A stretch of 64,000 nt of DNA from Zantedeschia hybrid cultivar (taxonomy: Eukaryota > Streptophyta > Magnoliopsida > Alismatales > Araceae), in NCBI GenBank assembly GCA_030544215.1, contig JARZZO010000013.1, forward strand, positions 48,317,196 through 48,381,195, given 5' to 3'. Each line of letters begins with the position of its first letter. Positions within the stretch are counted from its first letter, which is position 1. This document shows positions 11,901-22,030 of this stretch, piece after piece. The notes under the pieces are model-generated. The model was not told the origin of the DNA, made no database searches, and saw only the letters and a list, made by a program, of their open reading frames with translations. A program made the translations under genes and the position numbers.

Positions 11901-14900
11901 GATGCCTGCGCAGGGTTCATTAATGACGCTTAACATTTTTCTCATTGAATATTTTGGACAAGCGAGACTCATTGTGAATTCCTTTTTACAACCATATAAT
12001 GAAAACTGACACAATAAACTGCAAAACATATTCTCATTTATTCATGTGATCTCATCCAATTGATTGCTGGTTTTTCTGTCACGAGATGAAGCACATTACT
12101 TTCCATCAATGTTGCTTAACACAGAATTCAAGGCTGGCTAAATGGAAGTATGGAAAAATTCTTGTAGTTGCTCAGGGTACCTCTATTCCAAATGAGGAGG
12201 AAGTGGTATCATGTTAAGTACTGTGCATAGAATTTCCTCATATTAGTCGAGCTTTCTCATTCAATGAATGGTTACGGTCTTATGATGGATGTTTTGGGCT
12301 GCAGTATGCAGTTGAGCCAGTTAAAGCATGAGCATGTTGACATCTTGGTCATCATTGTTATTTATCTCCTAATAATCTGCAATTTCCTGGCATGAACAAA
12401 TTTGTTTTGAAGCTGGTCTCATACAGTGATGAGGAAATCAACTTTGGATTGTGCACTGTGTATCTTAAGTTATTTTTTGGACTGGAGATAGAATTGTCCA
12501 TTTTTTGCCTAGTGACTTTATTACTTGGTGGAATAAATTGGTGTTATTAGACCAAGAATATGGATTTAAGGGTAGATAGTACGGTGAATGAAGAAGATCA
12601 CATAAATTAGATGATGAACAGTAGTGGAGGCTTATGATTAATAGCAAGTTGAAAGGGCGTGGACCTTGTTTGGTGAGACACATGGAGGGAAAAGTCATGG
12701 AAACTGCAAAAATCATTTAAAGAACTTGGAATTTGGTGGACCTAAGGTTGCAGCATCCCATGTAGTAATTAAACTACACGTAGGTTGTTTTGAGGGCTTA
12801 TTTTTGTTAGTGACTGGTGCTTCCACAGCAGACATAGAAGGGGATTATACAAATTAGAGAATTTGTTTTAACTTTTAGGACAGAATTAAATTACTCTGTA
12901 ACAGTGGGCTTTCCTCTAGCATTCATGATGTGAATGCATATGTATTTTCATTAGTTCTCTCTCTCTCTCTCTCTCTCTCTTACATAGTTGCTGGTGAAGC
13001 ATTGTGATGCATAGTAGTCAATCCCGTACCATCCCATACTGTCCTGGCCAGTACGTCCCGTCCCGGTGAAAAAAAGGGATGGGACAGTTTCTTGTTTGTT
13101 CCTGACTACCAATAGTTATCACGGCCCGTCCTGGCCTACCCAACCAAAATTTGTACTTTAACCTGAGATTTCCTAGCCACTTAACTCCTTATAAATTTAT
13201 TTTGGGGGGTTCATCTGATGAATATACTCCTTTATAAATCAATAAATCCATCCCACATGCTTTTATTGCATTAGTTTTATGCTATCTTCATGTTTATTTT
13301 TATATTATTTATTGTATACATGTGTTTTATGTTTATTGGAATATGTATGAAAAGAATTTCGGGACAGGACACCAGAATTGTCTGGGATACCAGGACGTCC
13401 CATCCCTGTTAAGTAAAAAAAAGAGGGACAGGAACTGGGATGGGATTGACAACTATGTTATGATGCATGAAGGAAAGTTATCAAAGGCAAGGCCTAAGCA
13501 TTAGAGCTAAAATGGAGTACATCAGTTGTGATTTGCGAGATACAATGTAAAGAATGATGAGATAGCTGTTATGAGGTAAGAGATGATTTATTATCCTGAG
13601 CATCTAAAATCAGTGATGGAGCCCTATAGAAGGATGAAGAAATTGACGATGCTCTTAAAAGTAGGCATTGGATGAGGTTTAGAGGGGCTTCATGCATCAC
13701 TCTATAAACTTCTGACTTGCCATTAAGCCTCAAAAGAGAAATTTGATAAGAGGTAATTGGGTCAGCTATATGAAACTTTGTTGGGTCATACGGGAAACAT
13801 TAGAACATTATGAAGTAAGGAAAGGTGAGATACAATAAATTGTTGAGATACAAGATGAAGTTTCATTGGTGCTGCTGATTGATGCTAAATATGAAAAAAC
13901 TGTTTGAGATGTTTGAACTTTGAACCAAGGAAGGCAGAATTGGTGCAGATCAGATCGGATCGGCCGATCCGATTGCTTTTCGGCCGGACCGAACTGATCT
14001 TGAGCCCCAATCTCCCATTCCCTTATTGGGATCGGGCGGATTGGTTAGGATCGGCCGATCCATAGCCTAACAGTTGGCTGCAAACTTCGTAGCTAGCCAT
14101 TGGGAACGAGCCCAACGGGTAGCAAGGGCCTTGGGGGCCTTATAAAAACCCCCCAAGGTCCTCCCCCATCTCCACCAACTCACTTCCTCACTTCTCTCTC
14201 TCTCTAAGTTTTTTATATCTAATGTATAATAATTCTATATTACTATTAATAAATTTCCCTCCCTCTCTGTAATGTTTTTACTTTTTATCTACTTAATATT
14301 TCTCTCCCCTCCTCTTTCTAATTTTTTTCTATCTAGTATTTCTCTCTCTCTTTCTAAAAGACATTCTTGTATTCTACAATGATCGGGTGGACGGTTCAAG
14401 GAGCTTTTTTTGGTAAGTTGTCTTATCACACACTCTCTCTCTCTAATGATCTCTCTAAAATTTTCTCGCTCTTGTTCTTTTTTTCTTCTTTTAGATACAT
14501 TAGTATTAATAGTCGTCAATAATAAATAAAATCTATAAGTTTACCAAGTTGTAGTTTGGAAGAAAATTAAGAAATATATACCGTTCTTTTTTTCTGGTGA
14601 GGGTGATTCGGTTTTGGATAAAAATGACAATGAGGATACTAATTTTTGTCATGGACAAAAATATTTAATATATTTATTGTCATTTGTATCAAAAACTAAA
14701 TAATTCTTAACAGAAAAAAGAAGCGGTGTACATTTCTTAATTTTTCTCTGAGACATAACATGGTAAACTTATTTGTTTTATTTACTACTGAGAATTGTTA
14801 ATATTAATGTATAAGAGTAAAAAAATAGTAAGAAAGAAAATGTAAGGGATGAAAGATAGAGAGAGAGAGTGTGTGTGTTATAGAGAGACCAATTACTGAA

Positions 14901-17900
14901 GAAAAAATAAAATAGTCTCAATTGAAGAAATCAAGGTAGAGTTGCTTTAATTTTTTTTTTTATGGGGATCAGATCTGATAATTCTGTTAATTCTTCTTTT
15001 GCCGATGCTACGTGGGTGATGTCATCCTAAATGGGACCATGAGTACACAATCTCAGGAGATCGACGGATCTATTATTTTTTATTGTGGATACCTTGTTAG
15101 CGGGATCTATCGTTTCGCGGAGCATCTTGCGGGGATAGATAGAGATAGCGTCTCATGTCCTTCAGTCTCCCATGACTTATGTGTACAGTTCCAGAGGTTT
15201 CTACGTCAAGACGAAGGATCATCTAGCACAATATGTAGACAACCGACAGTCAAGCTACCTACATCACCAATGCATCCATCTTCATCTACGTCAGCGGGGA
15301 GATCTACGATGGAGATTGTAGATGCTGTGAGAGCATTTGTTTAGAGTTTTATATTCCATCGACTAATGTGCACACACCATCATTTGTTCAGATGGTTAGA
15401 TGTATTTAGAGATAGTCACATGTCCCACATGTTGTCCAGCTTGAGTTAGATTTTGGTGAAGAAGATGATGGGTCTTTTTTTTTCTGATGACTTTGATGGG
15501 AATGATTGAGTTTCATCACTCATGTACTACAATTGTCATGTATATTATTAACTTTGAGAAACTTATGAGTTTTTTATTTTTTATGTTTTCATGATTTTTA
15601 CATTTTTTTTTAAAATTAACCCTTTTTTAAGAAAGTGGGGATCCGGACCGGATCGGATCAGATTGGCCGATCCAATCGGTCCAGACCCGGTCGATCTGAG
15701 TCCGATCCCCGAGTTTGCCTTCCTTGGTTTGAACCTTGTAAAATGTCGACTAGGGGTTAGCTTCAAGCCTTCAATTATATATGCTGAAGTTTCCAGCATT
15801 GTAATATTTTCTAACAGTCTCCTCAAAACAAAAAATAATCTGTGGAGAAGCCTTTGCTGAGAGACTCCTAAATATTGATCCTAAGCAACTTGCCAAAGGA
15901 ATCTTCCAGTGAAGCTGATGAAAGCTTTGTCTTACCAAGCAATTTGGGAAGCTGGAACCTGATACTTTTGGTCCTTGAGTCAATGGCAAGTAGAGCCTAA
16001 AGCTCAGTATCATCAACTGAAAGTGTGGTGAGGTTCATTTGCACAGAGTGAGGGAATGGGCCTCTTTTTGTAAAGGAATATTGTCACTTCTTTCCTTTTT
16101 GTTTCTGTGAGGGAAGGGTGAGGTCTACACCATCTTGGTGTCTTTCTTTGCTGCCGTGGTTTTTTATAAGATGAGATTGGGTATACTTGTACATCCCCAT
16201 TTTTGTTTTCTCAATTAACGTACTTGTGTTACTGTCCACGTTTCAGAAAAAAAAAAGGAACATGTAAATCAAGTAACGTAGGTAAAACCTGATTAGTTTT
16301 GGTTTGTAAAGAAAGATCAGGGCTTCAAGTCACCTAGAGCATGCTGCAAGTAGCTAAAAACCTGATTAGTTTTTGTTTGTAAACAAAGACTGGAGTTCAA
16401 GTCACCTAGAGAATGCTGCAGTTAGCTATGAACTTGTCATAGTGAAGGTCTTTTGCTCAGCCTACGTTGGTCCAAGAAACTGCGAATTTCTGATGGGAAA
16501 AAAAAAATCAATGGTTCCATGAAAAGCCATTTTCTAACTCTAACTCAGACAACTATGCTAAGTTATTATTTGGCAGAAAGTCTTGAATAATCTATGACAA
16601 CCCCCGTGAAGGGGGTGGCTCTAGGTATCAAGGAATTCATGCAGTTGTTATCTTGAAATTGGCTTAAGTTATTTTTATTTTAAGAGTATATCCTTTTATT
16701 TTGACAATATGGTATCTTCTCTCTAGTCATCTGACCGTTGTGTAATGCTGTGTCACTTATCTTCAAAGTGTACTGTTCCCCTGTTCCAGACTTCTCTCTG
16801 ACAAAAGAAAGCAGTAGTTTAGTTTCAAGATTGATTTCTCATATGGCCGTTCACTGTAGAGAAATACTGGTTTGATCAGTTTTGTGATATTGACAATTTT
16901 AGCTAAACTTTTAGGAGAGGAACCATTGTATTTTTTAGGGTAAAAGCCAAGGATACAAATTTGGCCAACCCCGGGATCGCCAATTCCCAGCTTATCCTGG
17001 CCTGGATCAGGATCGCCGGAGTCCTGGACCGCCAACCCGAGCCGGAATTCCATGGTAAAAGCAGACAGGCTATTCTCATTGTCTTCTTCATTTGCAAGAA
17101 GATTTTCAGAGTGGTCTTTTGGCTGTGCAGTTCTATTGTTGGTAGCTCTTCCCTTTTGGGCCTTCTCGACCCTCTTCAGCCTTCCATTTGTTCTTCTGAG
17201 GGCTCTTTTTTATTATTTTGGGGCATTGTTTGGGTACTTATTTTGTGCATCGGGCACTGGTTGGGCACCTTAAGTTTTTTGCCAGGTGCTCTCTGGGTAA
17301 TCCTTTTGTAAACAGAACACTTTTGTTTGTGGGTTTCGTTTTGGGGGTTTTGTGTTTGTTTATTTAGGAAGCCTAGGACCAAGGATCATCAATCAGGTAC
17401 AATACTTATCTCATTAAGCAATCATTATTTGGGTTTCTAACAATGTTAATATACCCATTAAAAAAACGAATGGCTTTATTTCTTCTTGCATGGTAGTTCC
17501 GTTCCGTCCATTCTATGGCTACTTTCATGATGGATAGACTTAAATATGTTTTTTACCATTACTGAAAAACTCCCTTGATCATCTTTCAAGATTGTTTCTA
17601 TACTTCGTTTGAGAATTGTATTCTTGTTACTTGTGTGCACATATGCTATATGTACAGATAGATAGGTTGTATGTGGATGCAAAACAGTTTTTGATTTATA
17701 GTACTTTCCTGTGAGTGGATTATCCATTTCTTTTTCTTTCCCACAATAAATGTTGTATTGGAGGAACATAGAGCCAAGATTGGTCATATTCTTTTCCCTT
17801 CAGTTTTCAACTTTTGTTATTTCTCTTGTTGTTACCTTCCTATGATAAGCTCGCTTATTCTCTTGGATTAGAGGTGTTTAACATCTTGCTTACAAATTAG

Positions 17901-19886
17901 GCCCCTTCTCCAAAGATAGGGTGAGATGTTAACGTATTTATATTATATACTTATAGGATGCATAGGCAACCGGATCATGTTCAGAATTTCTTGCTTGCTG
18001 AAATGGGAACTAGTGGATCCCTTGATGGGCAACAGAGGTTGGTCGTCAAGGGTAGATTTGCTCCTAAAAACTTTGAGGGCATACTTCGAAGATATGTCAG
18101 TAAGTTTCCTAATTTCTCTAAATTTGAATAATCCAATGCTTATTACTTTACTGTATAGTTTCTCTGGCTGTCTATGTCTTCTTTCCTGGTCTCCTGTTGA
18201 ATTTTTTAAATGGGTATTACCTTGATTAGTGTTATTTTTCAGTTGGGTTGAAAAATATTTTGGCACTAAAAGCATAAATGCAGTTAATCTCTGTTAGAAT
18301 GTGGCATTTTATCAATTTTTGTTTTTCTGCTGCAACTTAATGTTGTCTGCTGTTTATATATGAACTGCTTAGATTTGGGAGAACTTTCACAAAATTATTG
18401 ATCATGGGGTAGTAATTATAAAACTTGGTGACGTATTGATGCATAAGATGAGGTAGTGTAATGAATATAAAGATCTAGACACAGAATAAAGTTGAAGACA
18501 TTAGAAACCAGATATTGGAACCAGATTGACCCTGGCCAACTCCGGTTCTGGTTCCAAGGCCAGTTTTGGCTATTATGTTCTCCACTGGAACTGCACTAGT
18601 TCTGGCTGATTTTGGTCTGGTTCACATGGTTCCACTTTTGACTGGTTTTTAGTGCCTTCTAATGCCTTAAAATGTCAATTTTGGCTTTTATGATTATGGA
18701 TTATATTCATACCATGAACCATGTGCAGCTTAAATTTCTGGAAATTTCTCATTACTTACTTTTCAAGAATGTGAGGGTAAGCACCCTCCTATCCTGCAGG
18801 GTAGCAGGGCTCTATCTTGAGAATACTTCTACTTCAGTCTAATTAATGTTGGTCTTATGTCTTCCAACTTTTTAACTTGCGTTGTTGACCATATATTCTA
18901 CAATATTATGCTGTTAAATAAGCTTTGCGTCATTTTTAACTGCATTGTTGACTCTGGTGTTGCTAGTTCCTTGTGATCACTTGAACATGCTTCCAGTCTA
19001 CAATGGAGATATGTCATGCATTCCTTGCTTGATTGGCTTGTTCTTTTTTGTTGATATTTTATGTTAAAATTGTTATCATTTATCATTTTCAGATGAATAT
19101 GTAATCTGTAATGGGTGCAAAAGCCCAAATACTATTCTTTCGAAAGAGAATCGGCTGTTTTTCCTCCGGTGTGAGCAGGTGATTTTTTGACCTTCTGTTT
19201 AGTTCACATATCAATTGGCAAAAATTTTGGATATGTAGAAGGTTTCTCCAATGTGGATTCTTGGTTTATGGCATGGTCAGTGCCACATCTTGGAAGAGTT
19301 ACACTAACATGCATTGCATCACTTGGATGACCATTCTCCGACAATGATAAAATGCCCACTGAAGTTATTTTTGTGGGAGAAAGGGTGTTTATGCTTGACT
19401 ATTGATCATTAACCTTACAATAAAGGGTCTGGTTTGGTATCCAGAGTTGAGGTATGTCATCATTTCGTAGTTAATTCCATTAATGTAGAACAATGAGATG
19501 ATTTACAAAATGCTGTCGGATTGCATTTTGTTGTCCACAATCATGAACCATATTATTCGGTGGGTGCCTGGCAAACAAGATATGCCAGGTTGCCAGGTTC
19601 CTGTTTTTAAGTGAAACACAGTTGCTTGGTGCAATATGATTTGAATGAGTTTATTATGTTTAGACGGAGATTGCTTAATTTGCACTCAAAAGGATATCGA
19701 ACTTCCAAAAGCCACTCCAATTTTGGATTGTTAGTACATTTCTCAAGTTTTTATGATTTTTTCTTGTCTCCTCTCACTCTCCATATGTTGACTTTGATGT
19801 CTCTCTAGTGTGGTTCGTCAAGATCAGTTGCACCTATCAAGGCTGGATTTGTTGCTCAGGTTGGACGTCGGAAGGCAGCGGCCTAG
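2999..19886 (+). CDS. eIF2B (eIF2-beta): Eukaryotic translation initiation factor 2 subunit beta
   Basis: This is the beta subunit of the eIF2 complex, which brings initiator Met-tRNA and GTP to the 40S ribosome. Nine coding exons join in frame to 269 aa: 2999-3040, 5079-5184, 5300-5355, 5462-5516, 5663-5760, 11313-11458, 17957-18099, 19093-19178 and 19809-19886 (TAG). Two polylysine boxes (residues 22-28 and 62-67) match the K-boxes that bind eIF5 and eIF2B-epsilon. An acidic linker with EEEEGEG follows, then the conserved central domain (about 115-215), then a zinc finger, C221-x2-C224 ... C242-x2-C245, split by the last intron. Length fits plant homologues. A splice acceptor at 2977-2978 suggests an intron in the 5' leader. 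Intron 2 needs a GC donor (GCATGT at 5185). Introns 5 (5.6 kb) and 6 (6.5 kb) are swollen by transposons. No stop or frameshift is seen, so the gene looks functional. Confidence 0.95.
3261..3562. repeat. Tandem duplication in eIF2-beta intron 1
   Basis: A segment of about 150 bp is repeated directly. The phrase CTATTTGAGGCCCTTGTC starts at 3272 and again at 3423. Following text such as ATTGAGCTTCAAATCTATTTGA and CTCAACTATTGAGTTAT also recurs with few changes. It is non-coding. Confidence 0.8.
6361..7242 (-). pseudogene. LINE ORF2 C-terminal remnant (zf-RVT region), interrupted
   Basis: Reading minus, HLFLSC followed by IIESVWKTLF is a typical zf-RVT zinc-binding signature. After removal of the solo LTR and one copy of its 5-bp target duplication, the frame runs on into FGVSWISYDDIL. 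A later block, AMPWTIWREHSNRIF, is a hallmark of the LINE C-terminus. An in-frame stop after NPCS shows decay. Upstream RT and endonuclease domains are missing. Confidence 0.7.
6617..7072. mobile_element. Solo LTR inserted in the LINE
   Basis: This 456-bp block starts TGATGCGG and ends CCGCATCA, perfect 8-bp inverted termini, and is flanked by the 5-bp direct repeat CCTCT (6612-6616 and 7073-7077). No internal retroelement genes exist, so it is a solo LTR, the usual product of LTR-LTR recombination. Its end, CCGCATCA, matches the end of the Ty3/gypsy LTRs at 53133 and 61303, suggesting a related family. Confidence 0.85.
7386..7662. mobile_element. MITE with CCCCACTTTGATAGC termini
   Basis: Perfect 15-bp terminal inverted repeats, CCCCACTTTGATAGC (7386-7400) and GCTATCAAAGTGGGG (7648-7662), enclose AT-rich sequence with many GAATAAG motifs. 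An internal phrase, TTCTTGGGTCTAG, is shared in inverse with the MITE at 36031-36307, so they form one family. It sits inside the LINE. Confidence 0.8.
9109..9492 (-). pseudogene. LINE ORF1 fragment, DUF4283-like domain
   Basis: On the minus strand a 127-aa reading frame contains WFQLQGISLRLWN, then IVSKFGILRRVD and YAQVLVEVD. This spacing resembles the DUF4283 gag-like domain of plant LINE ORF1 proteins (W-x-R-L-x-G-L-P-L-x-x-W ... G-x-x-x-x-x-D ... A-R-x-x-V). Flanking frames are broken. Confidence 0.6.
13013..13460. mobile_element. hAT-like MITE in eIF2-beta intron 6
   Basis: An identical 8-bp direct repeat, TGATGCAT (13005-13012 and 13461-13468), flanks a 448-bp segment. The left end reads AGTAGTCAATCCC and the inverted right end TAACATAGTTGTCAATCCC. 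Both arms carry matching CCATCCC, GACGTCCC and polypurine blocks. The 8-bp duplication and ATAGTTGTCAA terminus suit the hAT superfamily. No transposase is present. Confidence 0.7.
13926..15726 (+). mobile_element. Defective hAT transposon in eIF2-beta intron 6
   Basis: The ends CAAGGAAGGC and GCCTTCCTTG are perfect inverted repeats, flanked by CTTTGAAC and GTTTGAAC (7 of 8 match). Subterminal regions are dense in GATCGG/CCGATC motifs on both sides. A plus-strand reading frame at 15012-15344 contains YCGYLVSGIYRFAEHLAG followed by a cysteine and SVSHD, resembling the BED zinc finger of hAT transposases. The catalytic domain is absent, so this is a non-autonomous remnant of 1.8 kb. Confidence 0.7.
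16283..16428. repeat. Two-copy 73-bp tandem repeat in eIF2-beta intron 6
   Basis: AAAACCTGATTAGTTTT begins at about 16284 and again at 16357, and both copies continue through TTCAAGTCACCTAGAG and ATGCTGCA to TAGCTA. A few substitutions separate them. Confidence 0.75.
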
Positions 19887-21629
19887 TTCCAAAATTTTCC
19901 TCTTGCTGGTCTCGTCTCTGGACTTGGGACTGTGGTTTTCCCCCATCCTTTTTGTATGAGTTAGATAATCTTGTGAGGTTCCTCTAAATTATTATGAAAC
20001 CTTTACTGTTCTTGTGAGTTGAATACAATACACAGGTTGTATTAATCATTGATTTTTATATTTTGTGCCAACGTTTATTGTGATGCTAATCTGACGACGA
20101 GTCCCACTCCTGTGTTTTTAAGCTCCAGACTGGGTTGCAGCTTTGATCATTTTTTAAGCTCCATCCCTTCGCACCTACAATCGGTCTGCACATCCCTAAT
20201 TCGGGTTCTTTTCTGAGTGTGATCCATCGCCCACTGAACATGTTAACTCGCAAGGAGACTTGAAATTAACTTCATTCATCACTTAAAACTTGAAAAATCA
20301 TCTAATATGTCGCATCTGTCAGGAAAGAGATTGACATTGAACATAACCTCAAGTTCTGCTGATTGGTGCACGGTAACCAATTTGATTGAAGGCATTGAGT
20401 TCTGTGTTAGTGAAAATTGTTGTAGGTTTAGGTTGATGATTAGATTAGTTTAGGCAGGTTCCCTTGATTGCAGAGGTTGGTTCAATCCGGGAGCAGCATG
20501 TTGGCCGCGCAAAAAAAGAAAGGAAAATGGTGCTCATCATGAGATGAGATCTTTTGGACCTTTTTCTCTTGATCTTACGTATGTTTCCACTCACATGAAG
20601 AGGAGGCCAAACAAGTCTAGATGGGAAAGTATCATGTCAACATCATCTCCATGTGAAAGGAGGTAGAAAGAGATTGTTCGCCACAATGATGCCTTTCCTC
20701 CTGTTATGGTAGCATATATGATCAACAGTTTAGGCGAAGTAACTTGTAGAGCCGGAAGTGTGAGTTTAGGGTTGGTGCAAAGATTTGTCTTTGGTTAATG
20801 TGAGTTGATGGGATTATTTATCTTTCATTTAGTTTCACATTTGGGAGTTTATGCGAGTTAACATGTAGAGTCGAAATTGAAGCCATCATCCCTCCCAATT
20901 CACATTTCAAAAGTTATGGATGAGTGGCAATTCTGTCAAGAGGCTTCTTGGGTTTGAACCATTTTTTTGTTGCCAACTCCAAGGTGGTATATAGTCAATT
21001 TGAACTTGGCATGGTAATAAACGGGTTCACCTGCGTTACTCGGGGACAAATAAAGGGTGGCTGATTAGTTTTATTGGCTAGCATTATGTAAGCTACCCTG
21101 ACAGCTTTATCCACTAAAGTTTATAAGTTTTAGAATAATATCATAAGTTTTTTGTGTATCTTGTGTTAGATAAGTTATATGAACATTAATTTGAAAATTA
21201 GTATGGCGATGACATATTTGATATGTATAAACATTTAATAGATGCTAGTGAAACGGCACATCTAATAGTTGTATTATTTTGTAAGAGTGTTTGGGATAAT
21301 ATGCAAGGAAGAATAGTATTTTTAAAATTTTGCATACAGAGTGGTTAGTATGAAATTATTCCCATGTAATTTGATGTCTCCTCTTATCGTTGTTGTATCT
21401 GTTGACGTAAGTTAATGTAACTTTTTTTTCCCTTATAGCATACACATTTTCACCACACTCATATTTTATCACTCGGGAAAGACGAAGGCCATGTAGGCAT
21501 TTCCTAACATTCTTTCCACATAAGGAGATTAATAACTCACAAAGTGTCCATGTGATGCTTGTCTTTTGTGGATGGTAAAAAAGTTTGGTATACTAACATA
21601 TGTCCTCTATACAAGGACAAAAATGAAAG
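19887..21629. other. Intergenic, includes 3' end of eIF2-beta
   Basis: The first 150 or so bases are the likely 3' untranslated region of eIF2-beta. Beyond that I see no exon-like coding stretch, no RNA gene and no clear element. Confidence 0.5.
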
Positions 21630-22021
21630 GAGTTTTACTCGCTGCATCGTGTGCGGTGCAGTAAGTTGCTGCGCCGCAAGCAGTGCGGTCAATTTTTTTT
21701 GAATATTTGAATTTTCTTAGGTTGCCCCACCATAGTCGATATGTCTATATAATCCGATCTCCAATGAGATGATCCAAAAAAATCTGAAAAATAAAAAATT
21801 AAACTGTTCATATGGCTCAATTTTTTATTTTCCTGATTTTTCTGAGCCGTCCGATCAGAGATCGGCCTTTACAAGATGTATCGGACCTGGTGCGGTCAAC
21901 CTAAAAAAATTAAAAACAAAAAAACAAAGAAAAAACTGCAGGAGCAGCAGTCACCTGCCCACGCGCAGTGCGGGCACGTGCGGGCACGCCAGCACCACGC
22001 ACGGCGCAGCAAGCAAAACTC
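21630..22021. mobile_element. Mutator-like MITE with GC-rich arms
   Basis: A 392-bp element is flanked by 9-bp direct repeats AAATGAAAG (21621-21629) and AAATAAAAG (22022-22030), one mismatch. Its ends are imperfect inverted repeats of about 28 bp: GAGTTTTACTCGCTGC on the left against GAGTTTTGCTTGCTGC from the right end. A 9-bp duplication is the mark of Mutator-like elements. The right arm is strongly GC-rich (GCGGGCACGTGCGGGCACG). Confidence 0.75.
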
Positions 22022-22030
22022 AAATAAAAG

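Noticed and set aside
16961..17311. 116-codon frame in eIF2-beta intron 6 rich in F, L and W
   Set aside because: Hydrophobic by composition (T-rich DNA), with no recognisable family. It could be an old transposon piece but I cannot support that.
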